DNA of 5,222 bases from Streptococcus oralis (GCA_905370255.1 CAJPKC010000112.1:1-5222), one strand, 5' to 3'; shown: positions 1-5,222, numbered from the stretch's first letter. Notes: generated by a model not told the origin, from the letters alone. Made by a program: numbers and translations.

Positions 1-1
1 A

Positions 2-289
2 CGTACTCTTGCAGAGTTCATGACTTATTTGGCTGAAAACCGTAAGGAATATGGTTATTATCACTTGTCAAATGATGCAGCAGAAGATACAACTTGGTAT
101 GACTTTGCAGTTGAAATCCTCAAAGATACTGATGTTGAAGTGAAGCCAGTGGATTCTAGCCAATTCCCAGCTAAGGCAAAACGCCCACTGAACTCAACGA
201 TGAGCTTGGCTAAGGCTAAGGCTACAGGATTCGTTATTCCAACTTGGAAAGATGCTTTGAAAGAATTTTACAAACAAGAAGTGAAATAA
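2..289 (+). CDS. rmlD: dTDP-4-dehydrorhamnose reductase, C-terminal part (5' end outside window)
   Basis: RmlD (also RfbD; GacA in S. pyogenes) makes the last step of dTDP-L-rhamnose synthesis, the NAD(P)H-dependent reduction of dTDP-4-dehydro-L-rhamnose, in the cytoplasm. The reading frame is open from base 2 and gives 95 residues before TAA at 287-289, so roughly the last third of a protein of about 284 residues is present. The Rossmann cofactor site and the catalytic Tyr-Lys lie upstream of the window. What is visible is the substrate-domain end of the extended SDR fold: a GYYHLSND strand followed by TTWYDFAVEIL, then the conserved KRPLNSTMSLAKAKATGF segment and the closing helix WKDALKEFYKQEVK. 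The internal ATG at 20 is an in-frame methionine, not the start. The identification rests on remembered similarity to streptococcal RmlD. Its place directly before rgpA matches the S. mutans and S. pyogenes loci, and it supplies their rhamnose donor. Confidence 0.95.
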   Translation, partial: RTLAEFMTYLAENRKEYGYYHLSNDAAEDTTWYDFAVEILKDTDVEVKPVDSSQFPAKAKRPLNSTMSLAKAKATGFVIPTWKDALKEFYKQEVK

Positions 290-297
290 GAACAAAT

Positions 298-329
298 AGA
301 AGCGGCCCTCAAGGGTCGCTTTTCTGTTT
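298..329 (+). terminator. Rho-independent terminator after rmlD
   Basis: The arms AGCGGCCC (301-308) and GGGTCGCT (313-320) form an 8-bp GC-rich stem with one G-U pair and a TCAA tetraloop. Pairing can extend by about three A/G-U pairs into the flanking A's and T's. A T-rich tract, TTTCTGTTT (321-329), follows. It lies 11 bases after the rmlD stop, so it should end the rml transcript and separate it from the rgp operon. The A-rich left flank could also give weak termination on the other strand, but no opposing gene is visible. Confidence 0.85.
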
Positions 330-333
330 GGAT

Positions 334-348
334 TAGGCAAAAAGCCTA
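334..348. repeat. Small inverted repeat overlapping the -35 region
   Basis: TAGGC (334-338) and GCCTA (344-348) are perfect inverted copies separated by five A's. The left arm coincides with the candidate -35 and the right arm lies in the spacer upstream of the extended -10. It has no T-tract after it, so it is not a second terminator. It could be a short operator or a chance palindrome; a 5-bp arm alone is weak evidence. Confidence 0.4.
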
Positions 349-362
349 GAAAATGGTATAAT
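334..362 (+). promoter_or_regulatory. Extended -10 promoter of the rgp operon
   Basis: TATAAT at 357-362 is a perfect -10 hexamer, and the TGG before it (354-356) makes an extended -10 of the TGNTATAAT type common in streptococci. A weak -35 candidate, TAGGCA (334-339), matches TTGACA at four of six positions with a 17-base spacer. Transcription would begin near 368-370, giving a leader of about 28 bases before the rgpA ATG at 397. The promoter sits directly after the rmlD terminator and before five consecutive same-strand genes, so it is the likely main promoter for rgpABCD and the genes beyond. No experimental start site is known to me. Confidence 0.8.
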
Positions 363-384
363 TGAATAGACTGTGAATGATTTG

Positions 385-399
385 AAAGGGAACTCTATG
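385..399 (+). promoter_or_regulatory. Ribosome binding site that fixes the rgpA start at ATG 397
   Basis: AAAGGGA (385-391) is a good Shine-Dalgarno match about 6 bases before ATG 397. The in-frame GTG at 373 would lie only a few bases from the predicted transcription start near 369, so it could have no ribosome binding site of its own. It would also add eight residues not expected in the family. The ATG is therefore preferred. Confidence 0.8.
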
Positions 400-1545
400 C
401 AACATGTTTTTATTATCGGAAGTCGTGGGCTTCCGGCTCAATATGGCGGTTTTGAGACTTTTGTGGACCAATTGGTTTCGCATCAAGTGTCTTCAGATAT
501 ACAATACCATGTTGCCTGCCTTTCTAATGATCAAGCTTATCAACATTTTGACTACAAGGGTGTCGATTGTTTTACCATTAAAGCCCCTAAGCTTGGGCCT
601 GCGCGTGTCATCGCCTATGATATGATGGCCATCAACTATGCCTTGAAGCTTATTAAGAAACAAGGAATTGAACAGCCGATTTTTTACGTCTTGGGCAATA
701 CAATCGGAGCCTTTGTGGCGCCTTTTGCGCGCAAGATCCATAAGATGGGTGGCCGATTCTATATCAACCCAGATGGACTGGAGTGGAAGCGGGCCAAGTG
801 GGCCAAGCCGATCCAAGCCTATCTCAAGTATTCTGAAAAGATCATGACGCGCCATGCGGACTTGGTAATTTCAGACAACCCAGGTATTGAGTCTTATATC
901 AAGGAAGCCTATCCTTGGTCCAAGACGACCTATATTGCTTATGGGACGGACCTATCTTCGACCAGCCTAAACAGTCAGGATAATAAGGTCCGAGAATTCT
1001 ATCAGAAATGGCAGACACAGGAGAAGAACTATTATTTGATCTTGGGCCGTTTTGTCCCAGAAAATAATTATGAGACCGCCATTCGTGAATTTATGATCTC
1101 TTCCACCAAACGGGATTTGGTGATCATTTGTAACCATGAAGGCAATCCTTATTTTGAGGAGCTCCGAGCTCGAACTGGATTTGATCAGGATCCTCGTGTT
1201 AAGTTTGTAGGAACGGTCTATGATCAAGACCTCTTGAAGTATATCCGTAAAGAAGCCTTTGCCTATATCCATGGTCATGAAGTGGGCGGAACCAATCCTG
1301 GTCTCTTAGAGGCTCTTGCTCACACGGATCTGAATTTAGTTTTAGGAGTCTCCTTTAATCAAACGGTTGCCAAGGACACAGCTCACTATTGGACCAAAGA
1401 AACTGGGAATTTGGCGCATTTGATCAACCAGGTTGATTCTTTAGAAGATGTATCTGAATGGGGTCAACGTGCCAAGGCCAATATGAAGCAAAACTTTACC
1501 TGGGAAAAAATTGTAGGTGAGTACGAGGAATTATTCTTATCATGA
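397..1545 (+). CDS. rgpA: RgpA/GacB-type priming beta-1,4-rhamnosyltransferase (DUF1972 + GT4 fold)
   Basis: This 382-residue cytoplasmic or membrane-associated enzyme is predicted to transfer the first rhamnose from dTDP-L-rhamnose to the lipid-linked GlcNAc primer, as shown for S. pyogenes GacB. The N-terminal DUF1972 domain begins with the signature GSRGLPAQYGGFETFV (residues 8-23). GLEWKRAKW (128-136) and the SDNPGIESY stretch (159-167) follow. The second Rossmann lobe opens at LGRFVPENN (216-224) and carries HEVGGTNPGLLEA (294-306), the usual donor-site region of this subfamily. The length fits the family (about 384). ATG 397 is chosen over GTG 373 because of its Shine-Dalgarno site and the predicted transcription start. 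The gene is first in the operon, about 28 bases after that start, and overlaps rgpB by four bases (ATGA). Composition is like the chromosome core. Assignment to the family is firm; the exact linkage is inferred from homologues. Confidence 0.93.
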   Translation: MQHVFIIGSRGLPAQYGGFETFVDQLVSHQVSSDIQYHVACLSNDQAYQHFDYKGVDCFTIKAPKLGPARVIAYDMMAINYALKLIKKQGIEQPIFYVLGNTIGAFVAPFARKIHKMGGRFYINPDGLEWKRAKWAKPIQAYLKYSEKIMTRHADLVISDNPGIESYIKEAYPWSKTTYIAYGTDLSSTSLNSQDNKVREFYQKWQTQEKNYYLILGRFVPENNYETAIREFMISSTKRDLVIICNHEGNPYFEELRARTGFDQDPRVKFVGTVYDQDLLKYIRKEAFAYIHGHEVGGTNPGLLEALAHTDLNLVLGVSFNQTVAKDTAHYWTKETGNLAHLINQVDSLEDVSEWGQRAKANMKQNFTWEKIVGEYEELFLS

Positions 1546-2483
1546 AAGTAAATATCTTGTTGTCCACCTATAATGGTGAACAGTATCTAAAAGAGCAGGT
1601 CAAAAGTATCCAAGACCAGACTTATCAAGACTGGCAACTCTTGATCCGAGATGATGGGTCGACAGATGGTACGGTGAAGATTATTCAAGAGTTGGTGGCC
1701 CAGGATGAGCGCATTCGTTTTATCAATCAAGGAGCTATCGAAAATCTCGGTGTTATCAAGAGCTTCCATGCTCTTCTGAAATATGAAAAAGCAGATCTTT
1801 ATTGCTTCAGTGACCAAGATGATGTCTGGCTTCCTGAAAAAATTGCTCTTCAAGTAGCAGAAGCGGCCAAGCACCCTCAAGAAGTGCCTTTGCTGGTCTA
1901 CACAGATTTAAAAGTGGTCGATGAAAACTTGAATGTGCAGCATGAGAGCATGATTCGAACCCAGTCTGATCATGCAAATACAGAACTGATTCAAGAATTG
2001 ACAGAAAATACGGTAACTGGCGGTGTAGCCATGATTAACCACGCTCTGGCTGACTTATGGACAGGTCAAGAAAAACATGCACTCCTTATGCATGATTGGT
2101 ATTTGGCCTTGTTGGCAACTGCATTTGGGAAGCTCATCTATATCGATCAGCCAACAGAATTGTACCGTCAGCACAGTAGCAATGTTCTGGGGGCTCGTAC
2201 CCTTAGAAAACGGGTTAAAAATTGGGTTCGCCCTCATATTCTGTTTGCTAAATATTGGAATCTCATTGAGTCCAGTCAAGAACAAGCAAAAAATCTATTG
2301 GATCTGCCTGTCAGTTCCCAAACTAAAGAAATCATTGAAAACTTTGTCACCATTATGGATGTTCCACTAAAAGAACGTTTGAGACGGATTCGTCAGTATG
2401 GTTATCGTAAGAACCGAGCCTTTCACACCTTTGTGTTTACCAGCTTGATTCTGACAAAGTTTGCATATCGAGGTAAAAAATAA
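1542..2483 (+). CDS. rgpB: RgpB/GacC-type rhamnosyltransferase, glycosyltransferase family 2
   Basis: This 313-residue GT2 (GT-A fold) enzyme is predicted to extend the rhamnan backbone on the lipid-linked precursor at the inner face of the membrane, following RgpA. It opens with the GT2 strand NILLSTYNGEQYLKEQV (4-20), then the nucleotide-binding DDGSTDGT (37-44). The metal-binding DxD region is FSDQDDVW (89-96). HDWY (184-187) probably contains the catalytic base, Asp185. YRQHSSNVLGA (208-218) is the conserved end of the catalytic domain in this rhamnosyltransferase group. The C-terminal third is basic and partly hydrophobic (RKRVKNWVRPHILF and the last 30 residues), which suggests peripheral membrane contact. 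The start overlaps the rgpA stop as ATGA, with GAGGAA (1525-1530) about 11 bases upstream, which points to coupled translation. Length matches RgpB of S. mutans (about 311). Linkage specificity (alpha-1,3 or alpha-1,2) cannot be read from sequence. Confidence 0.92.
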   Translation: MKVNILLSTYNGEQYLKEQVKSIQDQTYQDWQLLIRDDGSTDGTVKIIQELVAQDERIRFINQGAIENLGVIKSFHALLKYEKADLYCFSDQDDVWLPEKIALQVAEAAKHPQEVPLLVYTDLKVVDENLNVQHESMIRTQSDHANTELIQELTENTVTGGVAMINHALADLWTGQEKHALLMHDWYLALLATAFGKLIYIDQPTELYRQHSSNVLGARTLRKRVKNWVRPHILFAKYWNLIESSQEQAKNLLDLPVSSQTKEIIENFVTIMDVPLKERLRRIRQYGYRKNRAFHTFVFTSLILTKFAYRGKK

Positions 2484-3289
2484 TGTTTGACGTTTTTAGT
2501 CAGAAAAATCGAATTTTATTACGAGAGTTAATCAAAACAGACTTTAAATTACGCTACCAAGGATCAGCAATCGGTTATCTTTGGTCGATTTTAAAGCCCC
2601 TGATGACCTTTACGATCATGTATATTGTCTTCATCCGATTCTTACGCTTGGGTGGAGATGTGCCCCATTTCCCAGTTGCCCTCTTGTTGGCCAATGTAAT
2701 CTGGGGCTTCTTCTCAGAAGCAACATCTATGGGGATGGTGTCGATCGTTAGTCGAGGCGACCTATTGCGGAAGTTGAATTTCTCCAAACATATCATTGTC
2801 TTGTCTGCGATTTCAGGAGCAGCCATCAACTTTGTCATTAACCTTGTAGTGGTCTTGATTTTTTCATTCTTTAATGGGGTGACATTCTCTTGGACAGCCT
2901 TGATGGTCATTCCGTTGTTCTTTGAGTTATTCTTGATGGCGACAGGATGCGCACTGATCTTAGCGACATTTTTTGTTCGTTTCCGCGATCTTGGACAAGT
3001 CTGGGAAGTACTCCTGCAAGCCGGCTTGTATGCGACGCCAATTATCTATCCGATTACCTTTATTGCAGACCGCAATCCATGGGCTGCTAAGTTGGTCATG
3101 ATGAATCCTTTGGCTCAAATTATTCAAGACATGCGTTATTTCTTGATTGATAAGGCCAACACCCCTGTCTGGCTTTTGGTGGAAAATAAGTTCTTGGTTT
3201 TGGTTCCTTATGTTTTACCAATTCTTATTTTTGTCGCTGGCTTTGCTTACTTTAACAAACATGCTAAGAAATTTGCGGAGATTCTCTAA
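2483..3289 (+). CDS. rgpC: RgpC/GacD-type ABC-2 permease for rhamnan polysaccharide export
   Basis: This 268-residue integral membrane protein is the permease half of the ABC transporter that moves the lipid-linked rhamnose polysaccharide across the cytoplasmic membrane; RgpD is its ATPase. It belongs to the ABC-2 / Wzm group. A cytoplasmic N-terminal helix (FSQKNRILLRELIKTDFKLR) leads into the family signature YQGSAIGYLWSILKPL (25-40). About six hydrophobic segments are visible, near residues 35-55, 63-85, 103-130, 138-163, 174-195 and 238-257. The conserved loop RFRDLGQVWEVLLQAGLYA (166-184) and TPIIYP (185-190) precede the fifth and sixth segments; the basic tail NKHAKKFAEIL is probably cytoplasmic. 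No signal peptide is needed. The start overlaps the rgpB stop by one base (TAATG), with GAGGT (2470-2474) 8 bases upstream. Its size is typical for the family. The substrate is inferred from the neighbouring genes. Confidence 0.93.
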   Translation: MFDVFSQKNRILLRELIKTDFKLRYQGSAIGYLWSILKPLMTFTIMYIVFIRFLRLGGDVPHFPVALLLANVIWGFFSEATSMGMVSIVSRGDLLRKLNFSKHIIVLSAISGAAINFVINLVVVLIFSFFNGVTFSWTALMVIPLFFELFLMATGCALILATFFVRFRDLGQVWEVLLQAGLYATPIIYPITFIADRNPWAAKLVMMNPLAQIIQDMRYFLIDKANTPVWLLVENKFLVLVPYVLPILIFVAGFAYFNKHAKKFAEIL

Positions 3290-4491
3290 TGACAGATAAA
3301 CAAATTGCAGTAAAAGTAGACCATGTCAGCAAGTACTTTAAGTTGCCAACAGAGGCAACCAATAGTCTTCGTACTGCCTTGGTCAATCGCTTCAAAGGCA
3401 TTAAAGGCTATAAAGAACAACACGTTCTCAAGGATATTTCTTTTGAAGTTGAAAAGGGAGACTTTTTTGGGATCCTCGGTCGAAATGGTTCTGGGAAATC
3501 GACTCTCTTGAAAATTATTTCTGAAATCTATGTGCCGGAAAAAGGTACCGTCACCATCGATGGGAAACTGGTGTCCTTTATCGAGCTTGGAGTGGGCTTT
3601 AACCCAGAGCTGACTGGTCGAGAAAATGTCTATATGAACGGGGCTATGCTGGGCTTCTCGACAGCTGAAATTGATGCCATGTATGATGATATCGTAGACT
3701 TTGCTGAGTTGCATGAATTCATGAACCAAAAACTCAAGAACTACTCATCAGGGATGCAGGTTCGTCTAGCCTTTTCGGTTGCTATTAAGGCCCAAGGGGA
3801 TATCTTGATTTTGGACGAGGTCCTCGCAGTAGGAGATGAAGCCTTCCAACGCAAGTGTAACGATTACTTCCAAGAACGAAAGAAATCAGGGAAAACCACG
3901 ATTCTCGTTACCCATGATATGGGAGCCGTCAAGAAATATTGTAACAAGGCTGTTTTGATTGAAAATGGTTTGGTGAAGGCCATTGGTGATCCTTTTGACG
4001 TTTCTGATCAATATAGTTTTGACAACTTGGAATCGAATTCACATCATCATGGAGATGAAGATGAGGGCTTGGTCACAACGGAAGTTGAAGATTTTACAGC
4101 TAGATTGCTTTCTCCTAAGAAAGTAACTCCTGATGATGAGGTGGTGATTGAGTTTTCATTTAATCTATTAGATGAGTCTGTTAATCCTCATATAGCCTTT
4201 TCATTTGTTGATATTTCTACTGGGAATGGACTGTATAACGATAATTCCATGGATGTTCCATTATCTGGTGTCGGACCTAAAAAAATCACTTATAAATGTA
4301 AGTTGCCGTACTTTAATCATGTGAAGTTAAGACTAGTAGCATTTTTAAGAGATGAAAATCAAGAAAACTTAGCAATATTGTCAACAACGAACCCTCCAGT
4401 CTTTTCAATAGATCGGGTAGTCGATCGAACAAATCGTTCGGAGTTGGATTCTTCGACTGGTTTGTTGATCCGTCAAGGCAAGTGGGAATAA
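3289..4491 (+). CDS. rgpD: RgpD/GacE-type ABC transporter ATPase with C-terminal glycan-recognition-type domain
   Basis: This 400-residue ATPase drives polysaccharide export through RgpC (Wzt-like role). The nucleotide-binding domain spans about 1-245: Walker A GRNGSGKST (64-72), signature motif YSSGMQ (152-157), Walker B ILILDE (172-177), D-loop AVGD (180-183) and switch His209. The usual Q-loop glutamine is replaced by the polysaccharide-exporter form SFIELGVGFNPELTGRENV. A polar linker SHHHGDEDEG (251-260) leads to a beta-rich C-terminal domain (about 262-400), the position where E. coli O9a Wzt binds its glycan. The start overlaps the rgpC stop by one base (TAATG), with GGAG (3277-3280) 8 bases upstream. 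The length matches RgpD/GacE (about 400), so the gene is intact. Codons about 264-365 are unusually AT-rich and are the only part of the gene with TTA and AGA codons, suggesting a replaced segment. Function is firm; glycan binding by the C-domain is inference. Confidence 0.93.
   Translation: MTDKQIAVKVDHVSKYFKLPTEATNSLRTALVNRFKGIKGYKEQHVLKDISFEVEKGDFFGILGRNGSGKSTLLKIISEIYVPEKGTVTIDGKLVSFIELGVGFNPELTGRENVYMNGAMLGFSTAEIDAMYDDIVDFAELHEFMNQKLKNYSSGMQVRLAFSVAIKAQGDILILDEVLAVGDEAFQRKCNDYFQERKKSGKTTILVTHDMGAVKKYCNKAVLIENGLVKAIGDPFDVSDQYSFDNLESNSHHHGDEDEGLVTTEVEDFTARLLSPKKVTPDDEVVIEFSFNLLDESVNPHIAFSFVDISTGNGLYNDNSMDVPLSGVGPKKITYKCKLPYFNHVKLRLVAFLRDENQENLAILSTTNPPVFSIDRVVDRTNRSELDSSTGLLIRQGKWE
4081..4385 (+). 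other. AT-rich mosaic segment inside the rgpD C-terminal domain
   Basis: By hand count, bases 4081-4380 are about 33% GC (98/300). Bases 3481-3960 of the same gene are about 44% (212/480), and 4381-4490 about 45% (50/110). All five TTA leucine codons (residues 294, 325, 347, 353, 361) and all three AGA arginine codons (272, 348, 354) of rgpD lie here. Elsewhere the gene uses other leucine codons and CGN for arginine. The frame stays open throughout. This is what a homologous exchange with edges near 4080 and 4385-4410 would leave. Local constraint on a beta-rich domain is the alternative. Confidence 0.6.
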
Positions 4492-4508
4492 TTTCTTTGG
4501 TGTAGGCT
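4492..4508 (+). promoter_or_regulatory. Short spacer with weak ribosome binding site before the glycosyltransferase gene
   Basis: The 17 bases between the rgpD stop and ATG 4509 hold only GTAGG (4502-4506), which ends two bases before the start codon and is too close to be a good Shine-Dalgarno site. An in-frame TAG at 4503-4505 rules out any earlier start, and the next ATG (4542) would remove the first beta strand. Translation may depend on ribosomes finishing rgpD. Confidence 0.5.
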
Positions 4509-5222
4509 ATGAAAATTTTATTTGTATCTCCTGTTGGAGCCATGTTTAGTGGAGCAGAAGTATCAATTGTGAACCTAATGAAATTGTTGGTTCAGCAAGG
4601 TCACGAAGTTTATAATGTGATACCGGATAATGCCCCACACATTGATAAAGACTATCTCCGTCATATGGATACAACTGGAATTAAATTATTTCAGTTAAAA
4701 ACCAATCAGTGGTGGTGGCCTGAATCTAAGACGCTGAACATTTCAGAGTTAGAAATCCAAACTTCTCAACAAAAGAATATTGAGGAAGTAAGAGAAATCA
4801 TTCAGAACGAACAGATCGAACTGGTTATTTCGAATACAGTCAATGTGTTTCAGGGGGCCTTTGCAGCAGCATGCGAAAAGGTGAGACATTTTTATATTAT
4901 TCATGAATTTCCTTTTGGTGAGTTTGGCTATTATAAGGACCTAATTCCTTTAATTGATGATTTGTCTGATAAAATTTTTGTAGTAGAAGGGGAATTGTAC
5001 CACACTCTTACGAATTATTTTGCGACTGATAAATTGATTCCGTTTATTCCCTATACAGAAGTTCAAGAGCGTCCCCTCAAGAATTCTACTATTTCTCGTT
5101 TTGTATCAATTGGTGGAATTAATGAACGGAAAAATCAGCTTGAGTTGCTTGCAGCCTATAATCACTTAAATCGGAAGGGGATCGAACTGGTCTTCATCGG
5201 AGGATGGGATGAGCAGTCCAAA
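4509..5222 (+). CDS. GT4-fold (GT-B) glycosyltransferase, N-terminal part (3' end outside window)
   Basis: The frame is open for 238 codons from ATG 4509 to the last base. The N-terminal Rossmann lobe starts MKILFVSPVGAMFSGAEVS (1-19), with a glycine-rich GAE turn as in GT4 enzymes. Later come the strand LVISNT (105-110) and the HEF motif in YIIHEFPFGEFGYY (129-142). The second lobe opens with IGGINERKNQLELLAAY (201-217), a classic start of the GT1/GT4 C-terminal domain, then the strand GIELVFIGGWD (224-234). The donor-binding EX7E region would follow beyond the window. This is not RgpE of S. mutans, which is a GT2 enzyme. It probably modifies or extends the rhamnan, or builds another sugar of the variable part of the locus, on the cytoplasmic side. 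Sugar and linkage cannot be told. GC is about 36%, lower than rgpA and the ATPase domain of rgpD. ATG 4509 is fixed by the in-frame TAG at 4503. Larger multi-domain glycosyltransferases exist at such positions, so full length is unknown. Confidence 0.85.
   Translation, partial: MKILFVSPVGAMFSGAEVSIVNLMKLLVQQGHEVYNVIPDNAPHIDKDYLRHMDTTGIKLFQLKTNQWWWPESKTLNISELEIQTSQQKNIEEVREIIQNEQIELVISNTVNVFQGAFAAACEKVRHFYIIHEFPFGEFGYYKDLIPLIDDLSDKIFVVEGELYHTLTNYFATDKLIPFIPYTEVQERPLKNSTISRFVSIGGINERKNQLELLAAYNHLNRKGIELVFIGGWDEQSK

Noticed and set aside
373..396. GTG start for a longer RgpA
   Set aside because: It is too close to the predicted transcription start, has no ribosome binding site, and the extra residues are not expected in the family.
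793..810. Short tandem-like repeat GGGCCAAG in rgpA
   Set aside because: It arises from the codons of R-A-K-W-A-K and has only two imperfect copies; no sign of a functional repeat.
493..855. Open frame of 120 codons on the minus strand within rgpA
   Set aside because: It lies wholly antisense to a clear family protein and shows no recognisable motif or independent signals; it is a shadow of rgpA codon usage.
2077..2370. Plus-strand frame of 97 codons inside rgpB in another frame
   Set aside because: It is out of frame within a complete GT2 gene; its Cys/Trp-rich composition is typical of a shifted reading of a real gene.
3286..3729. Open frame of 147 codons on the minus strand opposite rgpD
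   Set aside because: It is antisense to the Walker A region of a well-identified ATPase. Its product resembles no family I know, and its frame is explained by the coding bias of rgpD.
4019..4047. Perfect TTGACA followed 17 bases later by CATCAT, promoter-like
   Set aside because: The -10 is poor (4 of 6), there is no extended TG, and the sequence codes for conserved rgpD residues about 460 bases before the next gene.
4313..4543. Minus-strand frame of 76 codons over the rgpD end and the next gene's start
   Set aside because: It overlaps two supported genes on the other strand and shows no family resemblance.

Overview
The window looks like the chromosome of an oral-type Streptococcus (mitis/sanguinis/parasanguinis-like, species not resolvable). 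The basis is the protein family content, about 43-45% GC in the conserved genes, Gram-positive Shine-Dalgarno sites and a streptococcal extended -10 promoter. It covers the start of the rhamnose-rich cell-wall polysaccharide locus, the rgp cluster of S. mutans that corresponds to the gac (group A carbohydrate) cluster of S. pyogenes. All genes are on the + strand.

Layout. Positions 1-289 hold the last 95 codons of rmlD (dTDP-L-rhamnose synthesis). A strong hairpin terminator follows (about 298-329), then an extended -10 promoter (334-362) with a small inverted repeat over its -35. This starts a tightly packed operon: rgpA (397-1545, priming rhamnosyltransferase), rgpB (1542-2483, GT2 rhamnosyltransferase), rgpC (2483-3289, ABC-2 permease) and rgpD (3289-4491, ABC ATPase with a C-terminal glycan-binding-type domain). 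These four genes overlap by 4, 1 and 1 bases, so they are probably translationally coupled. After a 17-base gap, a GT4-fold glycosyltransferase gene starts at 4509 and runs off the window. It stays open for all 238 codons to the last base.

How the genes work together. RmlD completes dTDP-L-rhamnose. RgpA puts the first rhamnose on the lipid-linked GlcNAc primer, and RgpB extends the backbone on the cytoplasmic side of the membrane. RgpC and RgpD form the ABC exporter that flips the lipid-linked chain outward. The downstream glycosyltransferase probably belongs to the strain-variable part of the locus that adds side chains or completes the chain.

The most interesting signal is a compositional island of about 300 bp inside rgpD, in the C-terminal domain. 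GC drops from about 44% to about 33% and returns to about 45% for the last 35 codons. TTA leucine and AGA arginine codons occur in rgpD only inside this island. The following glycosyltransferase is also AT-rich (about 36%). This suggests mosaic exchange of the exporter's glycan-recognition domain alongside variable side-chain genes. No RNA gene, insertion sequence, CRISPR array or clearly unknown system was seen. The longest stretch without a gene is the 107 bases between rmlD and rgpA.
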